A DNA stretch of 29,847 nucleotides from a virus. The stretch covers positions 1-29,847 of IMG/VR virus record IMGVR_UViG_3300032271_000427; one strand, 5' to 3'. The notes beneath the pieces were generated by a model. That model was given only the letters and a program-made list of their open reading frames with translations, did not search any database and was not told where the DNA came from. A program made the translations under genes and the position numbers. Positions within the stretch are counted from its first letter, which is position 1. Every line of letters begins with the position of its first letter. Shown here piece after piece: positions 17,469 through 23,703 of the stretch.

Positions 17469-17726
17469 ATGGCTGTAATAACTGAAGATCGTTTAAAACA
17501 ATTAATGATTGAGGCAAATGGATCTACTGATGAAAAATCGTGGACAATTGCTAGAAAATTTGCCAGCTTAGTATTACAAGAGAATATAACTATTAATTCC
17601 CCACTTAAAAATTTATCACAAGATGAAATACTAGAATTATGGGATTATAATAGTGGTGAACTTCTAGAGATAAACATTTTAGATTTTGCTAATGCTCATT
17701 GGAGAGCTTTATTAGGACTTATTTAG
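17469..17726 (+). CDS. Hypothetical protein, 85 aa
   Basis: RBS TATAGGAAG before ATG 17469. MAVITEDRLKQLMIEANGST, then helix-rich, ending NILDFANAHWRALLGLI. No transmembrane helix or known motif. It probably shares the tRNA transcript and leads directly into the next gene (9 bp gap). Confidence 0.65.
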   Translation: MAVITEDRLKQLMIEANGSTDEKSWTIARKFASLVLQENITINSPLKNLSQDEILELWDYNSGELLEINILDFANAHWRALLGLI

Positions 17727-17735
17727 GAGAAGTAA

Positions 17736-17942
17736 ATGGCACAACGTAATCAAGTAAGAGATCCAAACAAAACCAAAACTGGTAAACCCAGATTAGGTGG
17801 ATTAACAGTAAGTCAACTCACTACTATGGTTGATAAAGAAGGTAAGAAGAAAATTAAGGCAAAGATTCTTAATCAGATTCGTATTGTAACTAGTCGTAAA
17901 GACTATGTAGCACCAGTTGTAGTAGAATCTACAGTAGAATAA
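17736..17942 (+). CDS. Basic hypothetical protein, 68 aa
   Basis: A good RBS (TAGGAGAAG) precedes ATG 17736. MAQRNQVRDPNKTKTGKPRL, then Lys-rich (DKEGKKKIKAKILNQIRIV). The basic N-terminal half suggests nucleic-acid binding. Followed 11 bp later by tRNA-Thr(TGT). No family recognised. Confidence 0.65.
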   Translation: MAQRNQVRDPNKTKTGKPRLGGLTVSQLTTMVDKEGKKKIKAKILNQIRIVTSRKDYVAPVVVESTVE

Positions 17943-17953
17943 GCAGTATCAAT

Positions 17954-18029
17954 GCCCTTATAGCTCATTTGGCAGAGCACCGCACTTGTAATGCGGGGGT
18001 GGTCAGTTCGAATCCGACTGAGGGCACCA
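17954..18029 (+). tRNA. tRNA-Thr(TGT)
   Basis: Acceptor GCCCTTA/TGAGGGC, A73, CCA; CCGCA/TGCGG around CTTGTAA; T-loop TTCGAAT. Confidence 0.95.
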
Positions 18030-18033
18030 AGTA

Positions 18034-19185
18034 TCAAATCTTGAATAACTTCAAGTGATTGTGAATACGTTCTAGTGGTTCATCCCAATTGCCAATAGTT
18101 GGCTGTCTGAAAATACGACACGATGGATACCACGGACTGTCTTCACGATGTAGTAACCATCTCCAACAATTTCCAAATTGATTTAATGGTAGTAGCAATG
18201 GTTGACCCATAGCGCCAGTTAAGTGTGCTACGGCTGTATCTATCGCTACTACTACGTCACAATTGTGAATTAACCCAGCAGTATCGTCCCAATTAGTAAT
18301 TGATGCTGGATATGTTTTTAATCCAAGATTGATTAATGTTGTATTCTGCTCTTGACTGCAATCTGCTTGTAAATTAATCCATTCGTATTCTGGATTACGC
18401 TTAATCAATTCTATCATATTCTCAAATGGAATAGACTTGTGTTGATTAATCCAACTATCACGACGACCAGACCAACAAAATCCAACTCTGAGTTTAGTCT
18501 TAGTATCTAATTTTGTTTGCCAACGTTGAATTGATTGTTTACTAGCATTGATATACTGTATTTCTCTTGGCAAATTCTCATAAGTAATTTTTAAAATACC
18601 AGGAATACTCATTATGGAAATCCAATAATCAAATTCTGGCAATGGATCTACTGTAGACACAACGGTAACAGATTTTCTAAATGAATTTTCAATCAGTGAT
18701 TTAAGTACTGGCTCTACTGAAATAATTACATGAGTACCAAGAGCTTCTAATTGAGTAATAAAACGAGAAAATTGAATGTTGTCACCGTGTCCCTGTTCTC
18801 CAGAAATGAATAGTCGTTTACCATGTAAATTTTCCCCAGACCAACGTGGTTGTTTAAATTTTGGACTAAGACCATTTAGATGTTCGAATTGCCAACGCTT
18901 TTCATATTGAGGCCAGCCACGAGTTAAATCACCTGATAATAGATAAGCAACTGCCAAATTAAATTGAGCCACGGTATCATCTGGGTCAATATCAATGGCA
19001 CATTGTAAAAATCTAATTGCTCTTTCTGGAAAACCCATTTCTCTAATAACGTTTCCGTAGTTGGTATACGCCGCCCCCAAATCTGGAAATTTAATAAATG
19101 CTTGAGCATATAATTCAATGGCCTGATCTGGTCTGGATGTGGATCTAAAATGAGCAGCTTGCTCGAAAAGTTCTATTAATGTCAT
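18034..19185 (-). CDS. TPR-repeat protein with glycosyltransferase (GT9/heptosyltransferase-like) domain
   Basis: 383 residues. Residues 1-105 hold about three TPR units (PDQAIELYAQAFIKFPDLGA, AAYTNYGNVIREMGFPERAI, AQFNLAVAYLLSGD). The rest is a GT-B-type domain: WSGENLHGKRLFISGEQGHG, then VVAIDTAVAHLTGAMGQPLL and WRWLLHREDSPWYPSCRIFR. The same TPR plus glycosyltransferase layout is common in proteobacteria. It may modify phage or host glycans, blocking superinfection or protecting the phage surface. On the - strand, convergent with tRNA-Thr and without a clear RBS, it looks like a transferred accessory (moron) gene. Confidence 0.85.
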   Translation of the reverse strand: MTLIELFEQAAHFRSTSRPDQAIELYAQAFIKFPDLGAAYTNYGNVIREMGFPERAIRFLQCAIDIDPDDTVAQFNLAVAYLLSGDLTRGWPQYEKRWQFEHLNGLSPKFKQPRWSGENLHGKRLFISGEQGHGDNIQFSRFITQLEALGTHVIISVEPVLKSLIENSFRKSVTVVSTVDPLPEFDYWISIMSIPGILKITYENLPREIQYINASKQSIQRWQTKLDTKTKLRVGFCWSGRRDSWINQHKSIPFENMIELIKRNPEYEWINLQADCSQEQNTTLINLGLKTYPASITNWDDTAGLIHNCDVVVAIDTAVAHLTGAMGQPLLLPLNQFGNCWRWLLHREDSPWYPSCRIFRQPTIGNWDEPLERIHNHLKLFKI

Positions 19186-19244
19186 TACAATATTTAACAG
19201 TATTAATGAATCATTAATATTTTTATCAGTTTGTCCAAATTACA
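19186..19244. other. Divergent intergenic region
   Basis: A/T-rich with TAATGAATCATTA (an imperfect palindrome). It separates the - strand glycosyltransferase from the + strand promoter at 19245. No gene. Confidence 0.3.
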
Positions 19245-19273
19245 TTGACAATATCATAGTTATACAGTATAAT
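19245..19273 (+). promoter_or_regulatory. sigma70-type promoter
   Basis: TTGACA (19245-19250), 17-bp spacer, TATAAT (19268-19273). Confidence 0.85.
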
Positions 19274-19281
19274 AGTTTTAT

Positions 19282-19415
19282 TGATTGAGAAGCAATTCTT
19301 AAATCAATCGTGTAGTAAAAGGTAGACGAGAATAGACACACAAGTCTCTTGAAAAAGACTGATCCTAATCTTAGCGTCATGTGTCGTGATCTGGATCGCT
19401 GATCCACCAAATTGT
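19282..19415 (+). ncRNA. Structured leader RNA or atypical tRNA-like RNA
   Basis: From the predicted start: hairpin GATTGA/TCAATC with inner AGAA-GCAA-TTCT; then a larger unit with GACACA/TGTGTC enclosing AGTCT-CTTGAAAA-AGACT, and a hairpin GGATC-GCT-GATCC followed by ACCA. The CCA end suggests a tRNA relative, but no T-arm or acceptor pairing fits. No CDS begins until 19543. Confidence 0.35.
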
Positions 19416-19542
19416 TTATTGCTGATCATGAATATATGAACCCATGTTTATTGTACTTTGAACATTGTATAATGTTTATTGTCCGGTCTATTACTTGACC
19501 TTTTGCCACGTTAAATTTACTAATCATCTAAAAAGAGAAAAT

Positions 19543-20115
19543 ATGAACATTACACTACGTAAAGCATCAGCATTACAAAATCGTATCAATGAAACAATCA
19601 ATGATATTAGAATCGAAACATATGTGGACTTGAATGAGTTTCAAGACGCGAAAGAAGTATTAGCAACTGCAAATCAAACGCTATTTGATAACGATGCTCG
19701 TCGTCAGCAATTGTTATTAACATTATACACTGTTCGTAGCTTAGTGGCAGCAGCTAACTCAGCTAGTGGTGTTGATTTAAAATTAGCAACTGCCGCGTTT
19801 ATTGACAAGCGAATTGCTCAATTGGATCCAATCGCTCATTTGCCAGAACGTGAATCGTTGGACATTATTAATGGCCGTCTTGCTAAAATCAAAGCACAAG
19901 AGCCAAGCTCACGTAGTCGTTTGTACGGTGATCAAGATTCAGTAAAGACTTCAGTAGTTGATAGTGATCAAATTAAATTAATTAAACAAGAAATTTTGTC
20001 TTTGAAAAAACAAAAACAAACAATTAACGATGAAGTTCTTGAGTTGAATATCAAGACTGAGATACCACTAAGTGATGAATCAGTAGCTATTTTGACAGCA
20101 GAAGGAATTTTGTAA
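19543..20115 (+). CDS. Coiled-coil phage protein, 190 aa
   Basis: ATG 19543 (MNITLRKASALQNRINETIN) is preceded by AAAAGAGAAA; the longer in-frame start at 19465 lacks an RBS. Mostly helical, with heptad-like regions near both ends (NDIRIETYVDLNEFQDAKEV; IKLIKQEILSLKKQKQTIND). The start MNITLRKAxALQNxIN is common to a conserved T4-like phage family without known function. Long 5' leader of about 260 nt. It ends tail-to-tail with the QueC-like gene, with no gap. Confidence 0.75.
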   Translation: MNITLRKASALQNRINETINDIRIETYVDLNEFQDAKEVLATANQTLFDNDARRQQLLLTLYTVRSLVAAANSASGVDLKLATAAFIDKRIAQLDPIAHLPERESLDIINGRLAKIKAQEPSSRSRLYGDQDSVKTSVVDSDQIKLIKQEILSLKKQKQTINDEVLELNIKTEIPLSDESVAILTAEGIL

Positions 20116-20766
20116 TTAGATAGTTCCTGGGTCAGTTAAATTTAACTGTTGAAATCCCCAGGATCTTTCGTTACAACCATTACAACTGTTACATCTACTA
20201 ATCTCATGTATATCACAGCTATGAGTGATATAAAATAATGCTGATTGATCAAGTTTTATAATCAGATCAACTACATGACTTTTATTCAAGTGACAAAACG
20301 GAGCTTTAAATCGTTGAGTTTGTTGATATGGAATAGAACTCCATCCTATCATGTGTTCGGGTAATTGTTGTATCAAACCAGTGTATGCTCTGTCAAATTT
20401 TAATTTCCAAACATCTTGAAGACCAGATTTGACTTGTTCTGTTTCTGGCAATGTGTTGTCACCAACTATAATTGGATCCACGTATGGAAGTTTATAGTGT
20501 GAATTTACATGAGCTACAACTGGTTTGGCAAAGTGTCTGGATCCTTCTTTTCTTAGTACGGTGAACGGAACGATTTCGTGTATATTTTCTAATTCTTCAT
20601 TGACTTTCAACAACATATAATAAAGTATAGCACTGTCAATTCCACCGCTTATAAAAACGGCAATTTTTAATTTTCTAGAAGATGGAAGTAACAATGTTAC
20701 AGTTCGTTGATCATCTACTGGTCCGCACGTAATTTTCATCTTGTATTTATTGGATACATTACTCAT
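20116..20766 (-). CDS. QueC-like ATP-pyrophosphatase (7-cyano-7-deazaguanine synthase-like)
   Basis: 216 residues from ATG 20766; an in-frame ATG at 20739 is an alternative and neither has a good RBS. N-terminal PP-loop S40-G-G-I-D-S45 (AVFISGGIDSAILYYML), and a C-terminal four-Cys zinc site C184-x7-C192-x2-C195-x2-C198 followed by ERSWGF, as in QueC. QueC turns 7-carboxy-7-deazaguanine into preQ0. Phages use preQ0 to make 7-deazaguanine DNA modifications or queuosine tRNA. The middle diverges from host QueC and there are no intact QueD/QueE in this window, only a queE remnant at 2273. The start overlaps the divergent tRNA promoter. Confidence 0.8.
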   Translation of the reverse strand: MSNVSNKYKMKITCGPVDDQRTVTLLLPSSRKLKIAVFISGGIDSAILYYMLLKVNEELENIHEIVPFTVLRKEGSRHFAKPVVAHVNSHYKLPYVDPIIVGDNTLPETEQVKSGLQDVWKLKFDRAYTGLIQQLPEHMIGWSSIPYQQTQRFKAPFCHLNKSHVVDLIIKLDQSALFYITHSCDIHEISRCNSCNGCNERSWGFQQLNLTDPGTI

Positions 20767-20794
20767 TGACAATAAATATATCGTAGTGTATAAT
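20766..20794 (+). promoter_or_regulatory. sigma70-type promoter of tRNA cluster D
   Basis: TTGACAATAAAT, 17-bp spacer, TATAAT (20789-20794). The -35 overlaps the start codon of the divergent QueC-like gene. Confidence 0.87.
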
Positions 20795-20812
20795 AGTTTT
20801 ATAGTAAGAAAT

Positions 20813-20888
20813 GCTCCTCTAGCTCATCGGTCAGAGCAGGAAACTCATAATTTCTTGGTACCGTGTTCGATTCACGGGGGGAGTACCA
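20813..20888 (+). tRNA. tRNA-Met or tRNA-Ile2 (CAT), third copy
   Basis: Acceptor GCTCCTC/GGGGAGT, A73, CCA; GGAAA/TTTCT around CTCATAA; T-loop TTCGATT. With three CAT tRNAs in the window, one is likely Ile2 (lysidine-modified) or an elongator. Confidence 0.88.
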
Positions 20889-20905
20889 GATTTTTTGTTG
20901 TACAT

Positions 20906-20987
20906 GCGGGGGTATCTCATCCGGCTTCTACCCGGACGTTAATCGAGTAATTGGAGTATGCAGGTTCGAGTCCTGTCCTCCGCGCCA
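20906..20987 (+). tRNA. tRNA-Arg(TCT) without a normal D-arm
   Basis: Acceptor GCGGGGG/CCTCCGC, G73, CCA; perfect anticodon arm TCCGG-CTTCTAC-CCGGA; T-arm GCAGG-TTCGAGT-CCTGT. Only TATCTCA lies between acceptor and anticodon arm, so there is no D-arm. About 23 nt, with two GAG candidates to pair with CTC, follow the anticodon arm. Confidence 0.75.
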
Positions 20988-21088
20988 AAAATTTTAGGAA
21001 TTTCTTTTCAAAAATCTGCTATATGGATGAAAAGATATTTCCCAGAGATACACGAAGCTGTTTGTTTTAAAGTAAACAGAAATAAAAA
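20988..21088 (+). other. Spacer between tRNAs with hairpin
   Basis: A 15-codon ORF near 21023 (MDEKIFPRDTRSCLF) lacks convincing RBS spacing. A hairpin CTGTTT/AAACAG with a 10-nt A/T loop lies shortly before tRNA-Val. Nothing else recognised. Confidence 0.25.
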
Positions 21089-21162
21089 GGGTCGTTAGTT
21101 TAATGGTAAAACCTCGCTTTTACATGGCGATGACGGCAGTTCAATTCTGTCACGACCTACCA
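21089..21162 (+). tRNA. tRNA-Val(TAC)
   Basis: Acceptor GGGTCGT/ACGACCT, A73, CCA; TCGCT/GGCGA around TTTACAT; T-loop TTCAATT. Confidence 0.92.
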
Positions 21163-21168
21163 AGTTTT

Positions 21169-21253
21169 GCGAGAGTGGTGGAATTGGTATACACTATGGG
21201 CTTAAAACCCATCGCCGCAAGGATTACGGGTTCAAGTCCCGTCTCTCGTACCA
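21169..21253 (+). tRNA. tRNA-Leu(TAA)
   Basis: Acceptor GCGAGAG/CTCTCGT, A73, CCA; ATGGG/CCCAT around CTTAAAA; long variable arm; T-loop TTCAAGT. Confidence 0.95.
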
Positions 21254-21274
21254 AATTTAGTTAAAAGGAAAGTT

Positions 21275-21529
21275 ATGAAACGAGAATTAAATAACATATA
21301 TGAACGAGTATTAGCAACGTCTGCGCGAGTTAGAGAAATTAAAGAAGTTCGTGCTGCTGCCATTGAGATCGGACATTATGAATTAAATCAGTATAAAAAA
21401 CACGAAACACCGGCGCAGATAGTAGATAGAGAAATCGAAGCTGGGGTGATTGGCCGAGATTATCTCATGAAAGCGGTATCAAAAACCAATAAACGTAATA
21501 AGGATTACAACAAAACTAAACGAAGGTAA
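21275..21529 (+). CDS. RNA polymerase omega (RpoZ)-like protein, 84 aa
   Basis: RBS AAAAGGAAAG before ATG 21275. The layout resembles RpoZ: an N-terminal helix with NNIYERVLATSARVREIKEV (compare NRFDLVLVAARRARQ of omega), a spacer, then PAQIVDREIEAGVIG (compare VIALREIEEGLI) and a basic tail ending NKTKRR. If real, it would bind the host RNAP beta' subunit to alter transcription. The match is short and by eye only; a small unrelated helical protein is the alternative. Confidence 0.5.
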   Translation: MKRELNNIYERVLATSARVREIKEVRAAAIEIGHYELNQYKKHETPAQIVDREIEAGVIGRDYLMKAVSKTNKRNKDYNKTKRR

Positions 21530-21534
21530 CAATC

Positions 21535-22029
21535 ATGTATAAGAAACAAATCGACATAAACGATGTAGTAGAATTTCTGGAAACCTGTGACACCAATACC
21601 AAAGTATATATTGGCTGTGACTCAGAACGATTTCAAATAAATCAAGTATGGTATGCCGATTATATTACTGCTGTGGTAGTTCACATTAACGGTAACAACG
21701 GTTGTAAGATTTTCGGAGCAGTTGATCGTGAGCGAGACTATGAACAAAATGTTAACAAGCCTCGTCATCGTCTTATGTCAGAAGTCTATCGTGTGGCTGA
21801 TTTGTATCTTAAATTAAGTGAAGTGGTAGCACATGATATTGAAGTACATTTGGACATAAATCCAAACGAAATCCACAATAGTTCAATTGTGGTTAATGAA
21901 GCAGTTGGTTATATTAAGGGAATGTGTGGAGTGGTTCCTTTCGTTAAACCAGAGGCTTTTGCTGCTAGTTATGCTGCTGATCGTTGGAAATCTGTTATGG
22001 AATATCAGCGTCATATGACTGGAACGTAA
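21535..22029 (+). CDS. YkuK/DUF458-type RNase H-fold protein
   Basis: 164 residues, starting 6 nt after the previous stop. Motifs: YIGCDSERF (D29) near the N-terminus, EVHLDINPNEIHNSS in the middle and VPFVKPEAFAASYAADRWKS at the end. These acidic and Asn positions match the YkuK-type (DUF458) RNase H-like family. Function in phage is unknown; it could cleave RNA or RNA/DNA. The codons for HDIEVHLD contain a 15-nt exact copy of the left arm of the inverted-repeat RNA elements. The gene ends in a palindrome and a terminator. Confidence 0.75.
   Translation: MYKKQIDINDVVEFLETCDTNTKVYIGCDSERFQINQVWYADYITAVVVHINGNNGCKIFGAVDRERDYEQNVNKPRHRLMSEVYRVADLYLKLSEVVAHDIEVHLDINPNEIHNSSIVVNEAVGYIKGMCGVVPFVKPEAFAASYAADRWKSVMEYQRHMTGT
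21836..21850 (+). repeat. 15-nt copy of the inverted-repeat arm inside a gene
   Basis: ATATTGAAGTACATT in the YkuK-like gene is identical to the left arms of elements 3, 5 and 9. Right arms of the elements are nearly complementary to it, with one G-U wobble. Confidence 0.6.
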
Positions 22030-22047
22030 TGTTGTAAAAAAACAACA
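22030..22047 (+). promoter_or_regulatory. TGTTGT/ACAACA palindrome (cassette 4)
   Basis: Directly after the stop of 21535-22029; the loop is six A. Unlike the other copies it is followed by a strong terminator before the next promoter. Confidence 0.55.
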
Positions 22048-22053
22048 CTTTTG

Positions 22054-22088
22054 CCCCCTTAGTCTTTCGAGACTTTGGGGGTTTTTTA
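22054..22088 (+). terminator. Intrinsic terminator
   Basis: CCCCCTTAGTCT-TTCG-AGACTTTGGGGG with two internal T-T mismatches, followed by TTTTTT. Confidence 0.9.
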
Positions 22089-22103
22089 TTGCTCCGAAAA
22101 TGC

Positions 22104-22132
22104 TTGACATTAAATCAAAAACAGTCTATAAT
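22104..22132 (+). promoter_or_regulatory. sigma70-type promoter with TAAATC block
   Basis: TTGACATTAAATC, 17-bp spacer, TATAAT (22127-22132). From the -35 through the leader (GTATCATAAACTGAAAAAAC) it is nearly identical to the promoter at 22419. Confidence 0.88.
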
Positions 22133-22160
22133 GTATCATAAACTGAAAAAACGGAAGAAA

Positions 22161-22403
22161 ATGAATATTACTACTGAACCTTTTAAAATCACAAAGCGTG
22201 AGTTTTTTCGTCGTGTTTGCCCAAAATTTAATCCTAAACTCGATACGTTCGATGTTTATCCCACTACTCAACACGATCTGAACATTGTTAAAACCATTTT
22301 AGTACTTCCCGAGGGTACGGCGTATTCTGTGGGTTTTGTATTCGATGGCGTTCAGTATCATCTGGAAAGTGAAATGAAATTCGTTCCAAGCGTTGTTGCA
22401 TAA
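22161..22403 (+). CDS. Hypothetical protein, 80 aa
   Basis: ATG 22161 follows GGAAGAAA; the longer in-frame ORF would start inside the terminator. MNITTEPFKITKREFFRRVC, then PKFNPKLDTFDVYPTTQHDL, ILVLPEGTAYSVGFVFDG. Soluble beta-type prediction. Its promoter and leader duplicate those of 22478, although the proteins are different. Function unknown. Confidence 0.65.
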   Translation: MNITTEPFKITKREFFRRVCPKFNPKLDTFDVYPTTQHDLNIVKTILVLPEGTAYSVGFVFDGVQYHLESEMKFVPSVVA

Positions 22404-22411
22404 AAGCAACA
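22394..22411 (+). promoter_or_regulatory. TGTTGC/GCAACA palindrome (cassette 5)
   Basis: Overlaps the stop region of 22161-22403 and ends 7 bp before the -35. The stem base changes T-A to C-G relative to other copies with pairing kept. Confidence 0.55.
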
Positions 22412-22418
22412 CTATCGC

Positions 22419-22447
22419 TTGACGATAAATCAAAAACAGTCTATAAT
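22419..22447 (+). promoter_or_regulatory. sigma70-type promoter with TAAATC block
   Basis: TTGACGATAAATC, 17-bp spacer, TATAAT (22442-22447); duplicate of the 22104 promoter. Confidence 0.86.
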
Positions 22448-22477
22448 GTATCATAAACTGAAAAAACGGAAGAAAAG

Positions 22478-22747
22478 ATGATTACAGCAGAAAAATTAGA
22501 ACAGTTGCAGAATATTGGTGCCGATCAAATGACTGACATGATGTCAGACGCTGGCTATCCTGTCGCTGACGAGCCGTATCTCAACACTCATTTCGAGGGC
22601 ATGAACGTTTCTACCGATAATAAAGTAAACTTTCTTTACTGCGGTATGTATTACGACACTCATGTTACTTGTGCTATTCAGTACGCTCATTTGATCGTGT
22701 CATTCGATTTGATGACTGGCAAAACTTCAGTAGACTACTCAGCTTAA
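22478..22747 (+). CDS. Hypothetical protein, 89 aa
   Basis: RBS CGGAAGAAAAG before ATG 22478. MITAEKLEQLQNIGADQMTD, DMMSDAGYPVADEPYLNTHF, then beta-rich (VNFLYCGMYYDTHVTCAIQY). No motif recognised. Lies 12 bp before the Prs-like gene and probably belongs to the same transcript. Confidence 0.65.
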   Translation: MITAEKLEQLQNIGADQMTDMMSDAGYPVADEPYLNTHFEGMNVSTDNKVNFLYCGMYYDTHVTCAIQYAHLIVSFDLMTGKTSVDYSA

Positions 22748-22759
22748 AAGGAAAAAATT

Positions 22760-23632
22760 ATGATCACAGTACGCGGCTTTGAAGATAAATTCTGGACATT
22801 TCCCGGTGGGGAACGTTCAGTCAAATTAACACTGAATGAAAAACAAATTGCTGTGCAACGAGTTTTTGATGCCACGCCCGCCGGCGAATGGCCTGTATTT
22901 GAAATGCGTATGGACTTCAGGGGTTCAGACGATTTAGTGGATATGATGCTGGCAGTAAACGCTCTACGCAATGCGTACGGGCATGAAATTAAAATATCTC
23001 TGGATGTTCCATATTTCCCATTTAGTCGGCAAGATCGTGTGATGACTGAGGGCGAGTCATTTGGACTTCAAGTGGCTGCCGATATGATTAAACTGTGCAA
23101 TTTCAAAAGTGTTACTACGCTTGATATTCATAGTGATGTAGCTGCCGCACTTTTCCCAGCAGGTGTATTTGGAAATGTTTCGCAAGACACAGTGTGGGCT
23201 AATCGCATCAAAGATTTGGCACACTTGGCAGAGTTGGAACTCAACGGAAAAACCGTTATTGTGTCGCCTGATGCCGGCGCACTCAAGAAAATTTACAAAG
23301 TAGCCGCTGCTACAGGATTGCCAGTAGTAGAGGCTAAAAAGATTCGTGACGTTGCCACAGGGCACATTGTCAAGACTGAAATTGATGGCTCACAACTTAG
23401 TGAGTTTGAACAAGTAGTTATCGTTGACGATATTTGTGACGGTGGACGTACATTCGTAGAACTTGGTAAAGTCATTCGTGATAGCGGGTTTCGAGGTAGA
23501 TTAGTACTGTGTGTAACTCACGGTATTTTCTCGAAAGGTCTGGATGTGTTTACTGAGTACTTTGATGAAATCCACACAGTAAACAATATCGGTGGGGTTG
23601 ATCTGGTCGCATTTAACGGCTCAACACGATAA
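22760..23632 (+). CDS. PRPP-synthetase-like enzyme (candidate Adps of NARP1)
   Basis: 290 residues against about 315 for host Prs. RBS AAAAGGAAAA. Family motifs: catalytic-loop RQDR (90-93) but followed by VMTEGESFGLQ rather than the host loop, LDIH (121-124), PDAG (170-173), EAKKIRD (191-197), PRPP-binding loop DDICDGGRT (223-231) and THGIFSKGL (253-261). It is paired with a Nampt-like gene. In the NARP1 phage pathway the Prs-like member (Adps) pyrophosphorylates ADP-ribose and the Nampt-like member (Namat) joins the product to nicotinamide, giving NAD+. Classical PRPP plus Nampt salvage is the alternative; sequence alone does not settle it. Confidence 0.88.
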   Translation: MITVRGFEDKFWTFPGGERSVKLTLNEKQIAVQRVFDATPAGEWPVFEMRMDFRGSDDLVDMMLAVNALRNAYGHEIKISLDVPYFPFSRQDRVMTEGESFGLQVAADMIKLCNFKSVTTLDIHSDVAAALFPAGVFGNVSQDTVWANRIKDLAHLAELELNGKTVIVSPDAGALKKIYKVAAATGLPVVEAKKIRDVATGHIVKTEIDGSQLSEFEQVVIVDDICDGGRTFVELGKVIRDSGFRGRLVLCVTHGIFSKGLDVFTEYFDEIHTVNNIGGVDLVAFNGSTR

Positions 23633-23637
23633 AAAGC

Positions 23638-23666
23638 TTGACAGTAAATTGGAACTTTGATATAAT
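23638..23666 (+). promoter_or_regulatory. sigma70-type promoter with TAAATT block
   Basis: TTGACAGTAAATT, 17-bp spacer, TATAAT (23661-23666). It gives the Nampt-like gene its own start; the leader has AAAGAAAAGG repeats. Confidence 0.86.
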
Positions 23667-23703
23667 ATTTACATAGACTAAAGAAAAGGAAAAGGAAAAG
23701 AAA

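Noticed and set aside
19325-19412. tRNA-Ser call for the CCA-ending leader RNA
   Set aside because: A CTTGAAAA loop and CCA end exist, but no acceptor stem or T-arm can be formed. Kept only as a structured RNA.
22744-22971. - strand ORFs inside the Prs-like and Nampt-like genes
   Set aside because: Antisense shadows of well-supported enzymes, with no RBS or family features.
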